Below are positions 1 to 6,205 of a stretch of 6,264 nucleotides of DNA, piece by piece. The notes beneath the pieces are model-generated. The model worked only from the letters and a program-made list of their open reading frames with translations. It was not told where the DNA came from and did no database searches. The stretch comes from Archangium sp. (GTDB taxonomy: Bacteria > Myxococcota > Myxococcia > Myxococcales > Myxococcaceae): positions 1-6,264 of the forward strand of contig JAEUJT010000311.1 of the NCBI GenBank assembly GCA_016793525.1, in the 5' to 3' direction. Made by a program: the position numbers and the translations under genes. Each line of letters begins with the position of its first letter. Within the stretch, counting starts at the first letter, position 1.

Positions 1-1
1 G

Positions 2-73
2 GTGCCCCTCGACGCCGGTGTCCTCGGCCTCGGCTTCGCCCTCGCCTCCATGCTGCGCCGTCGCCGCAGCTAA
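2..73 (+). CDS. C-terminal end of a protein with hydrophobic anchor and Arg tail (partial)
   Basis: Only the last 23 codons and the TAA stop (71-73) are inside the window, so the function of the protein body is unknown. The visible part begins VPLDAGVLGLGF, continues as a short hydrophobic segment of about 15 residues, and ends MLRRRRS. The pattern of a short Pro-containing motif, one membrane-spanning segment and a terminal Arg cluster is that of C-terminal sorting or anchor tails (PEP-CTERM, MYXO-CTERM and related families). Such tails keep exported proteins in the membrane until a processing enzyme acts. It lacks the Cys expected of MYXO-CTERM, so the exact family is not assigned. The frame was chosen because it alone gives a sensible hydrophobic/basic ending at a stop just before a strong hairpin. 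Confidence 0.6.
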   Translation: MPLDAGVLGLGFALASMLRRRRS

Positions 74-87
74 CTGACTTCCTCCTT

Positions 88-134
88 CAACGACGCGGGG
101 GCCCGGTGCTTTCTCGGCCGGGCCTTCGTCGTTG
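88..134 (+). terminator. Strong inverted repeat after the first gene, probable terminator
   Basis: CAACGACG (88-95) pairs perfectly with CGTCGTTG (127-134). Inside it, GGCCCGG (100-106) pairs with CCGGGCC (118-124), with an internal bulge of 4 and 2 nt and an 11-nt loop. It begins 14 nt after the TAA at 71-73 and ends just before the regulator gene at 153. There is no following T-run, so it is not a textbook intrinsic terminator. Its position and stability suggest transcription termination or 3'-end protection for the upstream gene. Confidence 0.55.
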
Positions 135-152
135 CGGGGGTACAACCGAGGC

Positions 153-1046
153 ATGTCCATCTCCGTCGAGTCGTTGAAGTGCTTCGCCGAGGCCGCGCGG
201 GTGCTCAACTTTCGAGCGGCGGCGCGCGCGGTGGCGTTGTCTCCGGCGGCGTTGGGCCAACGCATTCGCCAACTCGAAGACCAGCTCGGCACATCGCTGT
301 TCCACCGCACCACGCGCGCGGTGGTGTTGACCGAGGCGGGGCTCCGGCTGCTGCCACATGCACTGGCCGCGCTCGAGGCGGTCGAGGTGTGCCGGCGTGC
401 TGGCAGTGGTGACCTCGCGCCGACGCCCATGGAGCTCGTCGTCGGAACGCGCCACGAGCTGGGCCTGTCATGGCTGGTGCCGATGCTGCAGCCGCTCGAG
501 ACCGCGCTGCCGGGGGTGACGCTGCACCTCTACTTCGGCTCGGGTGAAGACATGGTGGCGCGGGTGCGCAGCTTGGCCATCGACTGCGCGGTGACGTCGA
601 CGCGGCTGGTGGACCCGAAGCTCGACGGCATTCGGTTGCACGACGAGCGCTACGCCTTCGTGGGCAACACGGCGGCGCTGAAGCGCGCTCCGCTCAAGAC
701 GGCGGCCGACGCGAAGCGCCACACATTGTTCGACACCACCGAGGCGCTGCCGCTGTTCCGCTACTGGAGAGACGCGCCGGGGCCGCTCGACAGCCTCGAC
801 TTCGGGCGGGTGGTTCGGCTTGGCACCATCGCGGCGATTCGGCAGCAGGTGCTGCGCGGCCTGGGCGTGGCGGTGCTCCCGGCGTACTTCATCGACGGCG
901 ACGTGAAAGCGAAGCGGCTGACGAAGCTGTTCCCCTCGGTGGAGCCGCTCCACGACGCGTTTCGGCTCGTCTTTCGCGCCGACGACCCACGCCGCAGCCT
1001 CTTCACCCGGCTCGCAGCACACCTGGCCTCTGCACCACTCACGTAG
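153..1046 (+). CDS. LysR-family transcriptional regulator
   Basis: A 297-residue DNA-binding regulator, the usual length for LysR-type proteins. Residues about 4-63 are the winged helix-turn-helix: ESLKCFAEAARVLNFRAAA, then LSPAALGQRIRQLEDQLG as the second and recognition helices, then LFHRTTRAVVLTEAG as the wing. All match the family pattern closely. Residues about 92-290 form the two-lobed effector-binding domain (ELVVGTR, the GLGVAVLPAYF segment near 237-247). Family members bind a small ligand and activate or repress nearby genes; the ligand here cannot be read from the sequence. ATG at 153 is chosen because the homologous region starts there; an in-frame TTG at 132 lies inside the upstream hairpin. 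No good Shine-Dalgarno site is visible. Upstream lies a co-oriented gene end and downstream a convergent gene, so the usual divergent target is missing. Confidence 0.93.
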   Translation: MSISVESLKCFAEAARVLNFRAAARAVALSPAALGQRIRQLEDQLGTSLFHRTTRAVVLTEAGLRLLPHALAALEAVEVCRRAGSGDLAPTPMELVVGTRHELGLSWLVPMLQPLETALPGVTLHLYFGSGEDMVARVRSLAIDCAVTSTRLVDPKLDGIRLHDERYAFVGNTAALKRAPLKTAADAKRHTLFDTTEALPLFRYWRDAPGPLDSLDFGRVVRLGTIAAIRQQVLRGLGVAVLPAYFIDGDVKAKRLTKLFPSVEPLHDAFRLVFRADDPRRSLFTRLAAHLASAPLT

Positions 1047-1086
1047 CCGGAGCCATCGCTCGAGGTGCACAGCGGGTGGCGCCGGA

Positions 1087-1152
1087 GTGGGAGGGGCCCA
1101 CCGGAGGTGGGAAGGCTCCCGCGCAGGTGACAGGACCCGCGGCGGCGCCGCC
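1087..1152. terminator. Cluster of short G/C hairpins between convergent genes
   Basis: The gap between the regulator stop (1046) and the parvulin stop (1157) contains CCCACC-gga-GGTGGG (1097-1111, 6-bp stem), an alternative GTGGG/CCCAC pairing at 1087-1101, GGGA-aggc-TCCC at about 1109-1120, and the perfect 12-bp palindrome GGCGGCGCCGCC (1141-1152). Several small hairpins between two genes that face each other are consistent with bidirectional termination. No T-tract is present on either strand, and short G/C palindromes arise by chance at this base composition, so confidence is low. Confidence 0.3.
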
Positions 1153-1156
1153 TCAG

Positions 1157-2152
1157 CTACGGCTCGCGCGGCATGCCGCCCATGGGCCGGCCGGTCACCG
1201 TCTGCAGCGCCGACTCGTTCACCTTCACGTCGGCCTTGGCGCGAAGCCCGGCGACGAACTCGCGCTGCCGTTCTGCCCGCAGCTCGGCGACGAGCTTCTG
1301 CTCGATGGCGGCGCGCACCTCGGGCAGGTCGCGCTTCCGGGCGGGCTTCTTCTCGAGCACCTTGAAGACGTGAAAGCCGTATTCGGTCGACACCACGTCG
1401 CTCAGCCCGCCGGGGGCCAGCTTGAACACCACCTCGTCGAAGGCCTGCGGCATTTCGCCTCGGCGGAAGACCCCCAAATCGCCGCCCACCTTCGCGTCGG
1501 GTGAGAGCGAATACCTGCGCGCGAGGTCAGCGAACTTCTTGCCCTGCCACAGCTGCTGCTGAATGCGCTTCGCTTCGTCGAGGCCCTTCACCACGATTTG
1601 CTGCGCGTGCACCTGCTCGGGCTCGGTGTACGCCTCCGGGTGCTCGTCGTACGCGCGGCGAATGGCGTCTTCGGTGACCGCGATGCGGGAGAAAACGGCC
1701 TCTTGGAACAGCTTCTCGATGAGCAGCTGCTCCCGCGTCTTGCGCGCCAGCTCGGTGCGTGAGGTGTGGGTCTGCGCCAGCACCTCGTCGAAGGTGTTCG
1801 CGGCGTATTCGCTGGCCAGCGCCAACATGCGGCGGTCGACCTCTTCAGACGTCACGGTGATGTTCGCCGCGGCGGCCGCCTGGAGCAGCACCAGCCGCTC
1901 GACCATGGTGGCCAGCAGCGTCTGCTTGTACGGCTCAATCTGCTCGGGGGTGCGTGTGGCGACGCTCTCCATCGACTGGGCCTCGCGACCGAGCTCGAGC
2001 TCAAATTCGGCCTTGCCGATGACCGCGCCGTTGACGGTGGCCACCACGTTGGCGTCGGGCTGCGGCTTCTGCTGCTGCGAGCACGCGAGAAGGCCCACGA
2101 CCACGCTGGCGACGAGGCAACGCACGACACGCGCGTACCAGAGGGGACCCAC
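1157..2152 (-). CDS. Parvulin-type peptidyl-prolyl isomerase lipoprotein (SurA/PrsA-like)
   Basis: A 331-residue predicted lipoprotein folding factor. Residues 1-24 are a lipoprotein signal ending in the lipobox LLAC, with Cys24 as the lipidated residue followed by Ser. Residues about 33-160 form a SurA_N-like helical chaperone region (VATVNGAVIGKAEFE, then MVERLVLLQAAAAANITVT). Residues about 179-268 are the parvulin rotamase domain, with YSLSPDAKVGGDLGVFRRGEMP, AFDEVVFKL and YGFHVFKV, all family hallmarks. The domain isomerises X-Pro bonds and assists folding of exported or outer-membrane proteins. The first histidine of the usual dual-His motif is replaced by Gln185 (AQQIVV where most members have xxHILV), while the second, His261, is kept. 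The start is GTG at 2152 with GGAG just upstream; a GTG at 2125 would give a shorter signal. It lies 14 nt after the stop of the large lipoprotein gene and is probably cotranscribed with it. Confidence 0.92.
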   Translation of the reverse strand: MGPLWYARVVRCLVASVVVGLLACSQQQKPQPDANVVATVNGAVIGKAEFELELGREAQSMESVATRTPEQIEPYKQTLLATMVERLVLLQAAAAANITVTSEEVDRRMLALASEYAANTFDEVLAQTHTSRTELARKTREQLLIEKLFQEAVFSRIAVTEDAIRRAYDEHPEAYTEPEQVHAQQIVVKGLDEAKRIQQQLWQGKKFADLARRYSLSPDAKVGGDLGVFRRGEMPQAFDEVVFKLAPGGLSDVVSTEYGFHVFKVLEKKPARKRDLPEVRAAIEQKLVAELRAERQREFVAGLRAKADVKVNESALQTVTGRPMGGMPREP

Positions 2153-2166
2153 GCACTCCAGCGCGG

Positions 2167-5007
2167 CTACCGCGCGTCGAATTCGAGCACCGCTTGTCGG
2201 CCCTTCACCAGCAGCGCCGTCGGCGTGCGCCAGGTCAGCGCGCTCGGCCCATTCGGCCCCAACGCCACGTCGCGCGTGAAGCCACCGGGCCCGAGCACCG
2301 CGCCGTCAAGAGGGCACCAGCTCGCCGCCCCCGGCACCTCGGGGTTCGCCTGGCACGACAGCTGGGTGGCCTCGTCGCTGCCAGACAGGAAAAACACCAT
2401 CGACTTCGCGGGGTACGGGCCGCCCGGTGGGTTGAAGCTGAAGAAGCCGTAGCCCGCGCCATTCGTCATCAACGTGCGCAGCGTGGCGTCGACGTTTGCG
2501 CGCAGCGGGTTGGTGACGTAGCGCAGCGCCGTGCCCTCGACGAAGTACAGCCGCGGCGGCGCGACGTCGGTGTCGTAGAGGAGGAACGGCTGCTGCCGAA
2601 GCCCCGTCGGGCTCCGGTACATCCACGCGGCCGAGGCAGCGAGCGTCGCGGTCTGCACGTTCTGCGGCGTGACCAGGTCGGGCGTGTAGGCCGTCGCCGA
2701 GCCGCCGATGACGTCGAAGGGCTGGCCGGTGAAGGCGAAGTACCGAATGCGCGGCGCCTCAGGGCAGCTGCCGTTGTACGCGCTGCACGACGTGCCCGCG
2801 ATGAAGACGCCGGTGCCGGTCACGGCCATCGGGTGTTGGGTACCTTGGCCGAAGCTCACCGAGTTCAACGTGGCGGTCGTCGTCCACGCGACGTCGCCGT
2901 TGTAGCCGCTGACGCGCTTCAGCTGCCCCGCACCAGAGAGCGTCACGATGCGCCGGTCGATGTTGAAGAAGGGCAGCCCGTCACTCGAGAAAACGAGCGA
3001 CGAGGCCATGTACCGGAGCGGCAACAGCGGCGTCGGCGGCACGTCGAACACCGGGTTGCCGAGGTTCGCCATATTGCCGCCCAGCACCGTGACGCGGCCG
3101 GGTCGAGTGGGGTGCGAATCAGGCTCGATGCGCGAGAGCACATCACCTTCTTCGTCGACGACGTAGAGGCCCTCGGGGGCGACCTCTTGGTTCGGAGCGG
3201 CGGCCGGCTTGTACGCGATGCCGCTGAAGGTCGAGCGCGCAGCCTGGCGCTCCACGCCGTCTCCCTCGAAGCGCCGGGTACCGAGCACCGTGCGCAGCCG
3301 CCCGTCGGCGCCGAGCCGGCGAATGCGGTACGGGCCCGTCGCCACCACCGAGGTGCCGTCGGCCAGCAGCACGTCTCCCGCCGGTGTGAAATCGACGTGT
3401 GCGCTCGCGTTGACGCAGGCCCACTCCGCATCGGTGCCGCCGTCGATGTCTCGGTCATCGAGGGTGCAGTCGCCCGTCTCGCGGCGAGGAATCACCACCG
3501 TCAACACCTCGGCATCGGGCACGGGCTCGTATGACGGCTCGAAGCGGCGCAGCTCGAAGTCGCTCGAGTACATCTGCCCAGTGACGCGGTTGAAGCCGAT
3601 GGTGCCGCTGCCGCCGGGTACACGCGTCGGGTACACGCGGCCGTCGAGCACCCGCACCGGCGCTCGGCCCACTCGGTGATGTACGTAGAAGAGCCGGTCG
3701 TCGACGGGCACCACCTTGAGGAAGACGGGGGCGGTGCCTGGCGCGGTGAGCGGGCTCTCCAAGGCGGGGGCGCCGGCGTCGGGGTGGCCAACGGCGCAGC
3801 TGCCCGCAACCCACGTCGCGGTGCCGGCCGTCACGGTGCCGCCGTCGCCGAGCTGCGGTGCGCGCATGACGCGGAGCGCTCCACTCGTCGTCGCGGGGCA
3901 ATACGAGAAGAAGTACAGCGTGTTCTGCGGGTCGAAGGCGTACCCGGACCACGCCATGGCCACCTCTTCGGGCGGCGCAGAACGTGCGGTGCTGGTGCCG
4001 CCGCCGAGGTAGCGAATCGCGCGACGCGCCTCGAGGTCGAGCCGGTACAGCGCCACTCGGCCGTCGCTGACCGCGGCCGCGTAGAGCCGGCCATCGACGT
4101 CGAACGCCAAGGGCTGGTGGTTGCCCGTCGAAAACTGGAGCGTGGGCACTTCGCTCAACACCCCGCCGTCGAGGAACGAGGCGCTTGCCCCGAGGTGAAA
4201 CGCCAGCGTCACCTCATTCGTCTGCGCGTCGAGCTTGTAGATGGCGTGGTCGGGTGACGACACCTGTTTGGCGCCGTAATCAGCCGCATACACGTCACCA
4301 GTCAAGGGATGCACCGCGAACACCCCGGTGGAATGCGACGAGCAGAACATGCGCGCGTGGTGTGGTCTGCGCTGTACCGCCCGCTGCTGCGCGTCTCGGC
4401 CCGCGTAGAAGCTCCAACGGGGAAGGTTGAGGAGGTCGGACAAGCGAGGCTCGCTGCGCTGGTCTGCGGCGTCACGCGCGATGAGCCGGAGCCTGAAGTA
4501 CTCCGCGGTCGGAGCGGAGAAGACGTCGACGGTATCTGCCGCGGTCGAGGCACCTTCGGTGGCCGTGCCGAACCAGGTGGGGCGTGCGCCCTCGGGCCGG
4601 TCGTTCGCGACGTCGCGCCAGGTGACGTTGTCGGTCGTGTACTGCAGCGTCAGCGGCGCGTCGGCGAGGCCCTCCGCGTCGGTGACCGAATACGACACCC
4701 GCAACGGGTCTCCGGGCTCGAAGAGACGCGTGTTCTCCCGTGGCCCGCCCGCGGCGTTGACCACGTCGAACGACGCCACCACCGGGTGCTCACCCGCCTC
4801 GATGGGCTTCGGGGACGGGGGCTCGGTGCCGCAGACGCCGTCGACGCAGAAGAAGCCGTCGGCGCACTGCGAGGTCGAGGTACACGAGAAGGTCACGCCA
4901 CCCACGTTTTGGGGCGCCGCGCGACACGCGACGAGGAACGACACGCCGATGCACAGCACTCCCCGAGCGAGCGACACGCGGGCGCAGGTTATCGCATCAC
5001 TCGGCAA
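2167..5007 (-). CDS. Large secreted lipoprotein with Cys module and NHL/beta-propeller-like body
   Basis: A 946-residue exported protein of unknown specific function. The N-terminus is a lipoprotein signal with lipobox LVAC and predicted lipidated Cys28. Residues 40-60 are a compact four-Cys module (C42, C48, C54, C59) of the form C-x5-CADGFFC-x4-C, often seen after the lipobox in myxobacterial surface lipoproteins. Residues about 75-190 look like an Ig/fibronectin-like beta domain (LRVSYSVTDAEG, LTLQYTTDNVTW, FRLRLIARDAAD). From about 220 to the end come repeated beta-strand units. The clearest, at 542-600 (PAGDVLLADG, YRIRRLGADGRLRTVLGT, FEGDGVERQA), matches the NHL-repeat style of propellers. 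No catalytic motif is visible; binding or a structural role is likely. The start is uncertain: TTG at 5007 gives the longest form, but GTG at 4977 would give MSLARGVLCIGVSFLVAC, a more typical signal peptide. Neither has a clear ribosome-binding site. It is probably the first gene of a two-gene operon. Confidence 0.85.
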   Translation of the reverse strand: MPSDAITCARVSLARGVLCIGVSFLVACRAAPQNVGGVTFSCTSTSQCADGFFCVDGVCGTEPPSPKPIEAGEHPVVASFDVVNAAGGPRENTRLFEPGDPLRVSYSVTDAEGLADAPLTLQYTTDNVTWRDVANDRPEGARPTWFGTATEGASTAADTVDVFSAPTAEYFRLRLIARDAADQRSEPRLSDLLNLPRWSFYAGRDAQQRAVQRRPHHARMFCSSHSTGVFAVHPLTGDVYAADYGAKQVSSPDHAIYKLDAQTNEVTLAFHLGASASFLDGGVLSEVPTLQFSTGNHQPLAFDVDGRLYAAAVSDGRVALYRLDLEARRAIRYLGGGTSTARSAPPEEVAMAWSGYAFDPQNTLYFFSYCPATTSGALRVMRAPQLGDGGTVTAGTATWVAGSCAVGHPDAGAPALESPLTAPGTAPVFLKVVPVDDRLFYVHHRVGRAPVRVLDGRVYPTRVPGGSGTIGFNRVTGQMYSSDFELRRFEPSYEPVPDAEVLTVVIPRRETGDCTLDDRDIDGGTDAEWACVNASAHVDFTPAGDVLLADGTSVVATGPYRIRRLGADGRLRTVLGTRRFEGDGVERQAARSTFSGIAYKPAAAPNQEVAPEGLYVVDEEGDVLSRIEPDSHPTRPGRVTVLGGNMANLGNPVFDVPPTPLLPLRYMASSLVFSSDGLPFFNIDRRIVTLSGAGQLKRVSGYNGDVAWTTTATLNSVSFGQGTQHPMAVTGTGVFIAGTSCSAYNGSCPEAPRIRYFAFTGQPFDVIGGSATAYTPDLVTPQNVQTATLAASAAWMYRSPTGLRQQPFLLYDTDVAPPRLYFVEGTALRYVTNPLRANVDATLRTLMTNGAGYGFFSFNPPGGPYPAKSMVFFLSGSDEATQLSCQANPEVPGAASWCPLDGAVLGPGGFTRDVALGPNGPSALTWRTPTALLVKGRQAVLEFDAR

Positions 5008-5099
5008 TCAGCGGCGCCCACGTTGGCAAGCGGACTCGAGGGAGTACGCGGCGACCTGCATTTTTCGAGAGCACCCGCGCTTTTCCGACATTCTGCGCT
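5008..5099. promoter_or_regulatory. Divergent intergenic region between lipoprotein operon and Rossmann-fold gene
   Basis: These 92 bp must hold the promoters of both the minus-strand lipoprotein/parvulin pair and the plus-strand gene at 5100, unless either is expressed from elsewhere. Two T-rich runs (TTTTT at 5061-5065, TTTT at 5081-5084) stand out against the G/C-rich surroundings and may mark melting regions. I could not identify a convincing -35/-10 pair in either direction. GG-N10-GC spacing for sigma-54 was tested around 5025 and does not fit. If the lipoprotein starts at GTG 4977, its leader would extend 30 nt further. Confidence 0.35.
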
Positions 5100-6026
5100 A
5101 TGTGCGCGGCCCCAATGTCCGACGCGCCTCAGACCGTGGTCCTCATCGGCAACGTGGATCACCTCGTGGCGTCGCTCCGGCAACGCCTCACGCCGACGTG
5201 GGCCGTGCGCTGCGTGTCGCGCGAGGCGTCGGGCGATGCGTGGCAGGCCGACCTGACGTCGGTGGCCGAAGCCGAAGTCGCGCTCGCCAGCGCGCACACG
5301 GTGGTGGTCTTGGGCCGCACCTCGCGGGTCGCCGCCCGGCTGATGCAGGGAACGGCCGGTGACCTCGACGCGCTCCTCGCCGACACCGTCGCCCGAGCGG
5401 CTGAACGTGTCGGTGCGAAGCAGCTCGTGCTCTGGGCGCACGGCGAGATGGATCCACGCGAGGCGCTGCTGCGCACGAGCTCGGTGCCGCTGCGCGTAGT
5501 GCGAGGTGGCCAGACCGATGCCGCCGCCGCCGCGCTCGCCGAGGCCATCACCGCGGAGAAAGACGCAACGCTCGACGCACCAGCGGCCGAGGTCGAACCG
5601 GCACTCCTGGAGGGTGGCGCGGGCGTGGTCTCGATTCAGCGCTACCCCGTCGCCAAAGGCCTCACCGCCAGCCGTGCAGCCGAGCAGTACTTCGAAGGGC
5701 TCCCCAGCGCGTCACCGCTGACGACGGTCGAGCGCTTCGAAGGCACCTGGCGCATTCGCATCGCCGGCGTGACGGGCCTGGTGCTGCAACACAACCCAGG
5801 TCGCTCGGAGACTGACAGCTTCGTGCTCGAGGCCGTGGGTGGAGCGCTCTGCCGCGTCACCACGCCTCCCGCACGGTTCGAATTTCGCGTGCTGCGCGAC
5901 GGCTCGCTCGTCACCGCGCTCATCGGCTTCACGCCCACGCTGCCGTGGCCGGTGTACCGCTTCAGCCAGGCCCTGATGCACACCCGCTCGATGCGGCGCT
6001 TCGGCGACGCGCTTCAGGGCACCTGA
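5100..6026 (+). CDS. Atypical SDR-like Rossmann protein with extra C-terminal domain
   Basis: A 308-residue protein not recognised as a named family. Residues about 12-140 follow the order of an NAD(P)-binding atypical short-chain dehydrogenase or NmrA-type fold: first strand TVVLIGNVDHLVASLRQRL, then DLTSVAEAEVALASAHTVVVLGR, then TVARAAERVGAKQLVLWAHG, then LLRTSSVPLRVVRGG (compare the usual LR-x-S-x-LP-x-T-x-LRP). The Gly-rich cofactor loop (GxxGxxG) is degenerate, with only GNVDHLV present. No YxxxK catalytic pair is seen near LVLWAHG, so it may bind a nucleotide weakly or not at all. Residues about 176-306 form a separate domain with alternating strands and a terminal amphipathic helix (LPWPVYRFSQALMHTRSMRRF), loosely like DUF2867/SRPBCC-type tails of some SDR proteins. 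This is an inference. The start is ATG 5100 or ATG 5115 (MSDAPQTVV); neither has a visible Shine-Dalgarno site. No signal peptide, so probably cytoplasmic. It appears to be a single-gene unit followed by a hairpin. Confidence 0.82.
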   Translation: MCAAPMSDAPQTVVLIGNVDHLVASLRQRLTPTWAVRCVSREASGDAWQADLTSVAEAEVALASAHTVVVLGRTSRVAARLMQGTAGDLDALLADTVARAAERVGAKQLVLWAHGEMDPREALLRTSSVPLRVVRGGQTDAAAAALAEAITAEKDATLDAPAAEVEPALLEGGAGVVSIQRYPVAKGLTASRAAEQYFEGLPSASPLTTVERFEGTWRIRIAGVTGLVLQHNPGRSETDSFVLEAVGGALCRVTTPPARFEFRVLRDGSLVTALIGFTPTLPWPVYRFSQALMHTRSMRRFGDALQGT

Positions 6027-6035
6027 ACAAATGCT

Positions 6036-6059
6036 CCAGGCCCCGATTTGCCGGCCTGG
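6036..6059 (+). terminator. Perfect 7-bp hairpin just after the Rossmann-protein stop
   Basis: CCAGGCC (6036-6042) pairs perfectly with GGCCTGG (6053-6059) around a 10-nt loop. It begins 9 nt after the TGA at 6024-6026. There is no T-run after it. Its position immediately downstream of the stop and before an A/T-rich promoter-like block suggests a terminator or 3'-end stabilising hairpin for the preceding gene. Confidence 0.5.
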
Positions 6060-6070
6060 CGCGTGAGCGT

Positions 6071-6113
6071 CTGAAATTTCTTAAATTCCCCTGAAGTTCC
6101 GGGTATTTACATT
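6071..6113 (+). promoter_or_regulatory. A/T-rich promoter-like block with three phased decamers
   Basis: This is the most A/T-rich stretch in the window. It reads as three adjacent 10-mers: CTGAAATTTC (6071-6080), TTAAATTCCC (6081-6090) and CTGAAGTTCC (6091-6100). The first and third match at 8 of 10 positions and lie exactly 20 bp apart, so they face the same side of the helix. GAAATTTC (6073-6080) is itself a perfect palindrome. TTAAAT (6081-6086) and TATTTA (6104-6109) are 17 bp apart and could serve as a weak -35/-10 pair, though both match the sigma-70 consensus poorly. It probably drives the gene that begins near 6206. An activator or repressor bound at the decamers is an inference. Confidence 0.4.
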
Positions 6114-6158
6114 CCACACCTCCACACATAGGGTGCGCGCCCCGACGGCCATTCGGCC

Positions 6159-6188
6159 AAAAAGGAGACACGGCGCTACAGGCCTGTA
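6159..6188 (+). promoter_or_regulatory. Purine-rich AAAAAGGAG followed by 12-bp palindrome in a leader
   Basis: AAAAAGGAG (6159-6167) is the best Shine-Dalgarno-like sequence in the window, yet no ATG, GTG or TTG follows at a usable distance. Ten nt later is TACAGGCCTGTA (6177-6188), a perfect 12-bp palindrome. Just upstream, GGCC-attc-GGCC (6147-6158) can form a small 4-bp stem directly abutting the A-run. Together these lie in the likely 5' leader of the gene at 6206/6224. They could be an operator, a leader structure, or a ribosome standby site. The palindrome is directly visible; its role is inferred. Confidence 0.35.
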
Positions 6189-6205
6189 CCCTCATCGGTG
6201 ACGAA

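Noticed and set aside
132..152. Upstream TTG start for the LysR gene, adding seven residues
   Set aside because: The TTG lies in the right arm of the 88-134 hairpin, and the family homology begins at the ATG at 153.
468..1070. 200-codon minus-strand open frame inside the LysR gene
   Set aside because: The plus-strand product is an unmistakable LysR protein over its whole length; the antisense product is rich in Arg, His and Gln and lacks any motif.
2194..3534. Long open frame of 446 codons on the plus strand, antisense to the large lipoprotein gene
   Set aside because: Its product is dominated by Arg, His, Ala and Val with no recognisable domain, as expected for the complement of a G/C-rich gene. 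The minus strand has a lipobox, a Cys module and propeller-like repeats.
4309..5362. Two overlapping plus-strand open frames spanning the lipoprotein N-terminus and the start of the Rossmann gene
   Set aside because: Low-complexity Arg-rich products crossing two well-supported genes in other frames; no start context or domain.
6056..6075. Possible sigma-54 promoter at TGGCGCG
   Set aside because: The second element (TTGC, with GC 10 bp after the GG) is absent; the bases at that position are TC.
6113..6128. Tandem 8-mers TCCACACC and TCCACACA
   Set aside because: Only two short units that differ at one position; noted but too little to call a repeat or binding site.
5962..6195. 77-codon minus-strand open frame starting ATG at 6195 near the right edge
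   Set aside because: It runs through the hairpin and A/T-rich block into the end of a well-supported gene, has no ribosome site, and its product has no features.
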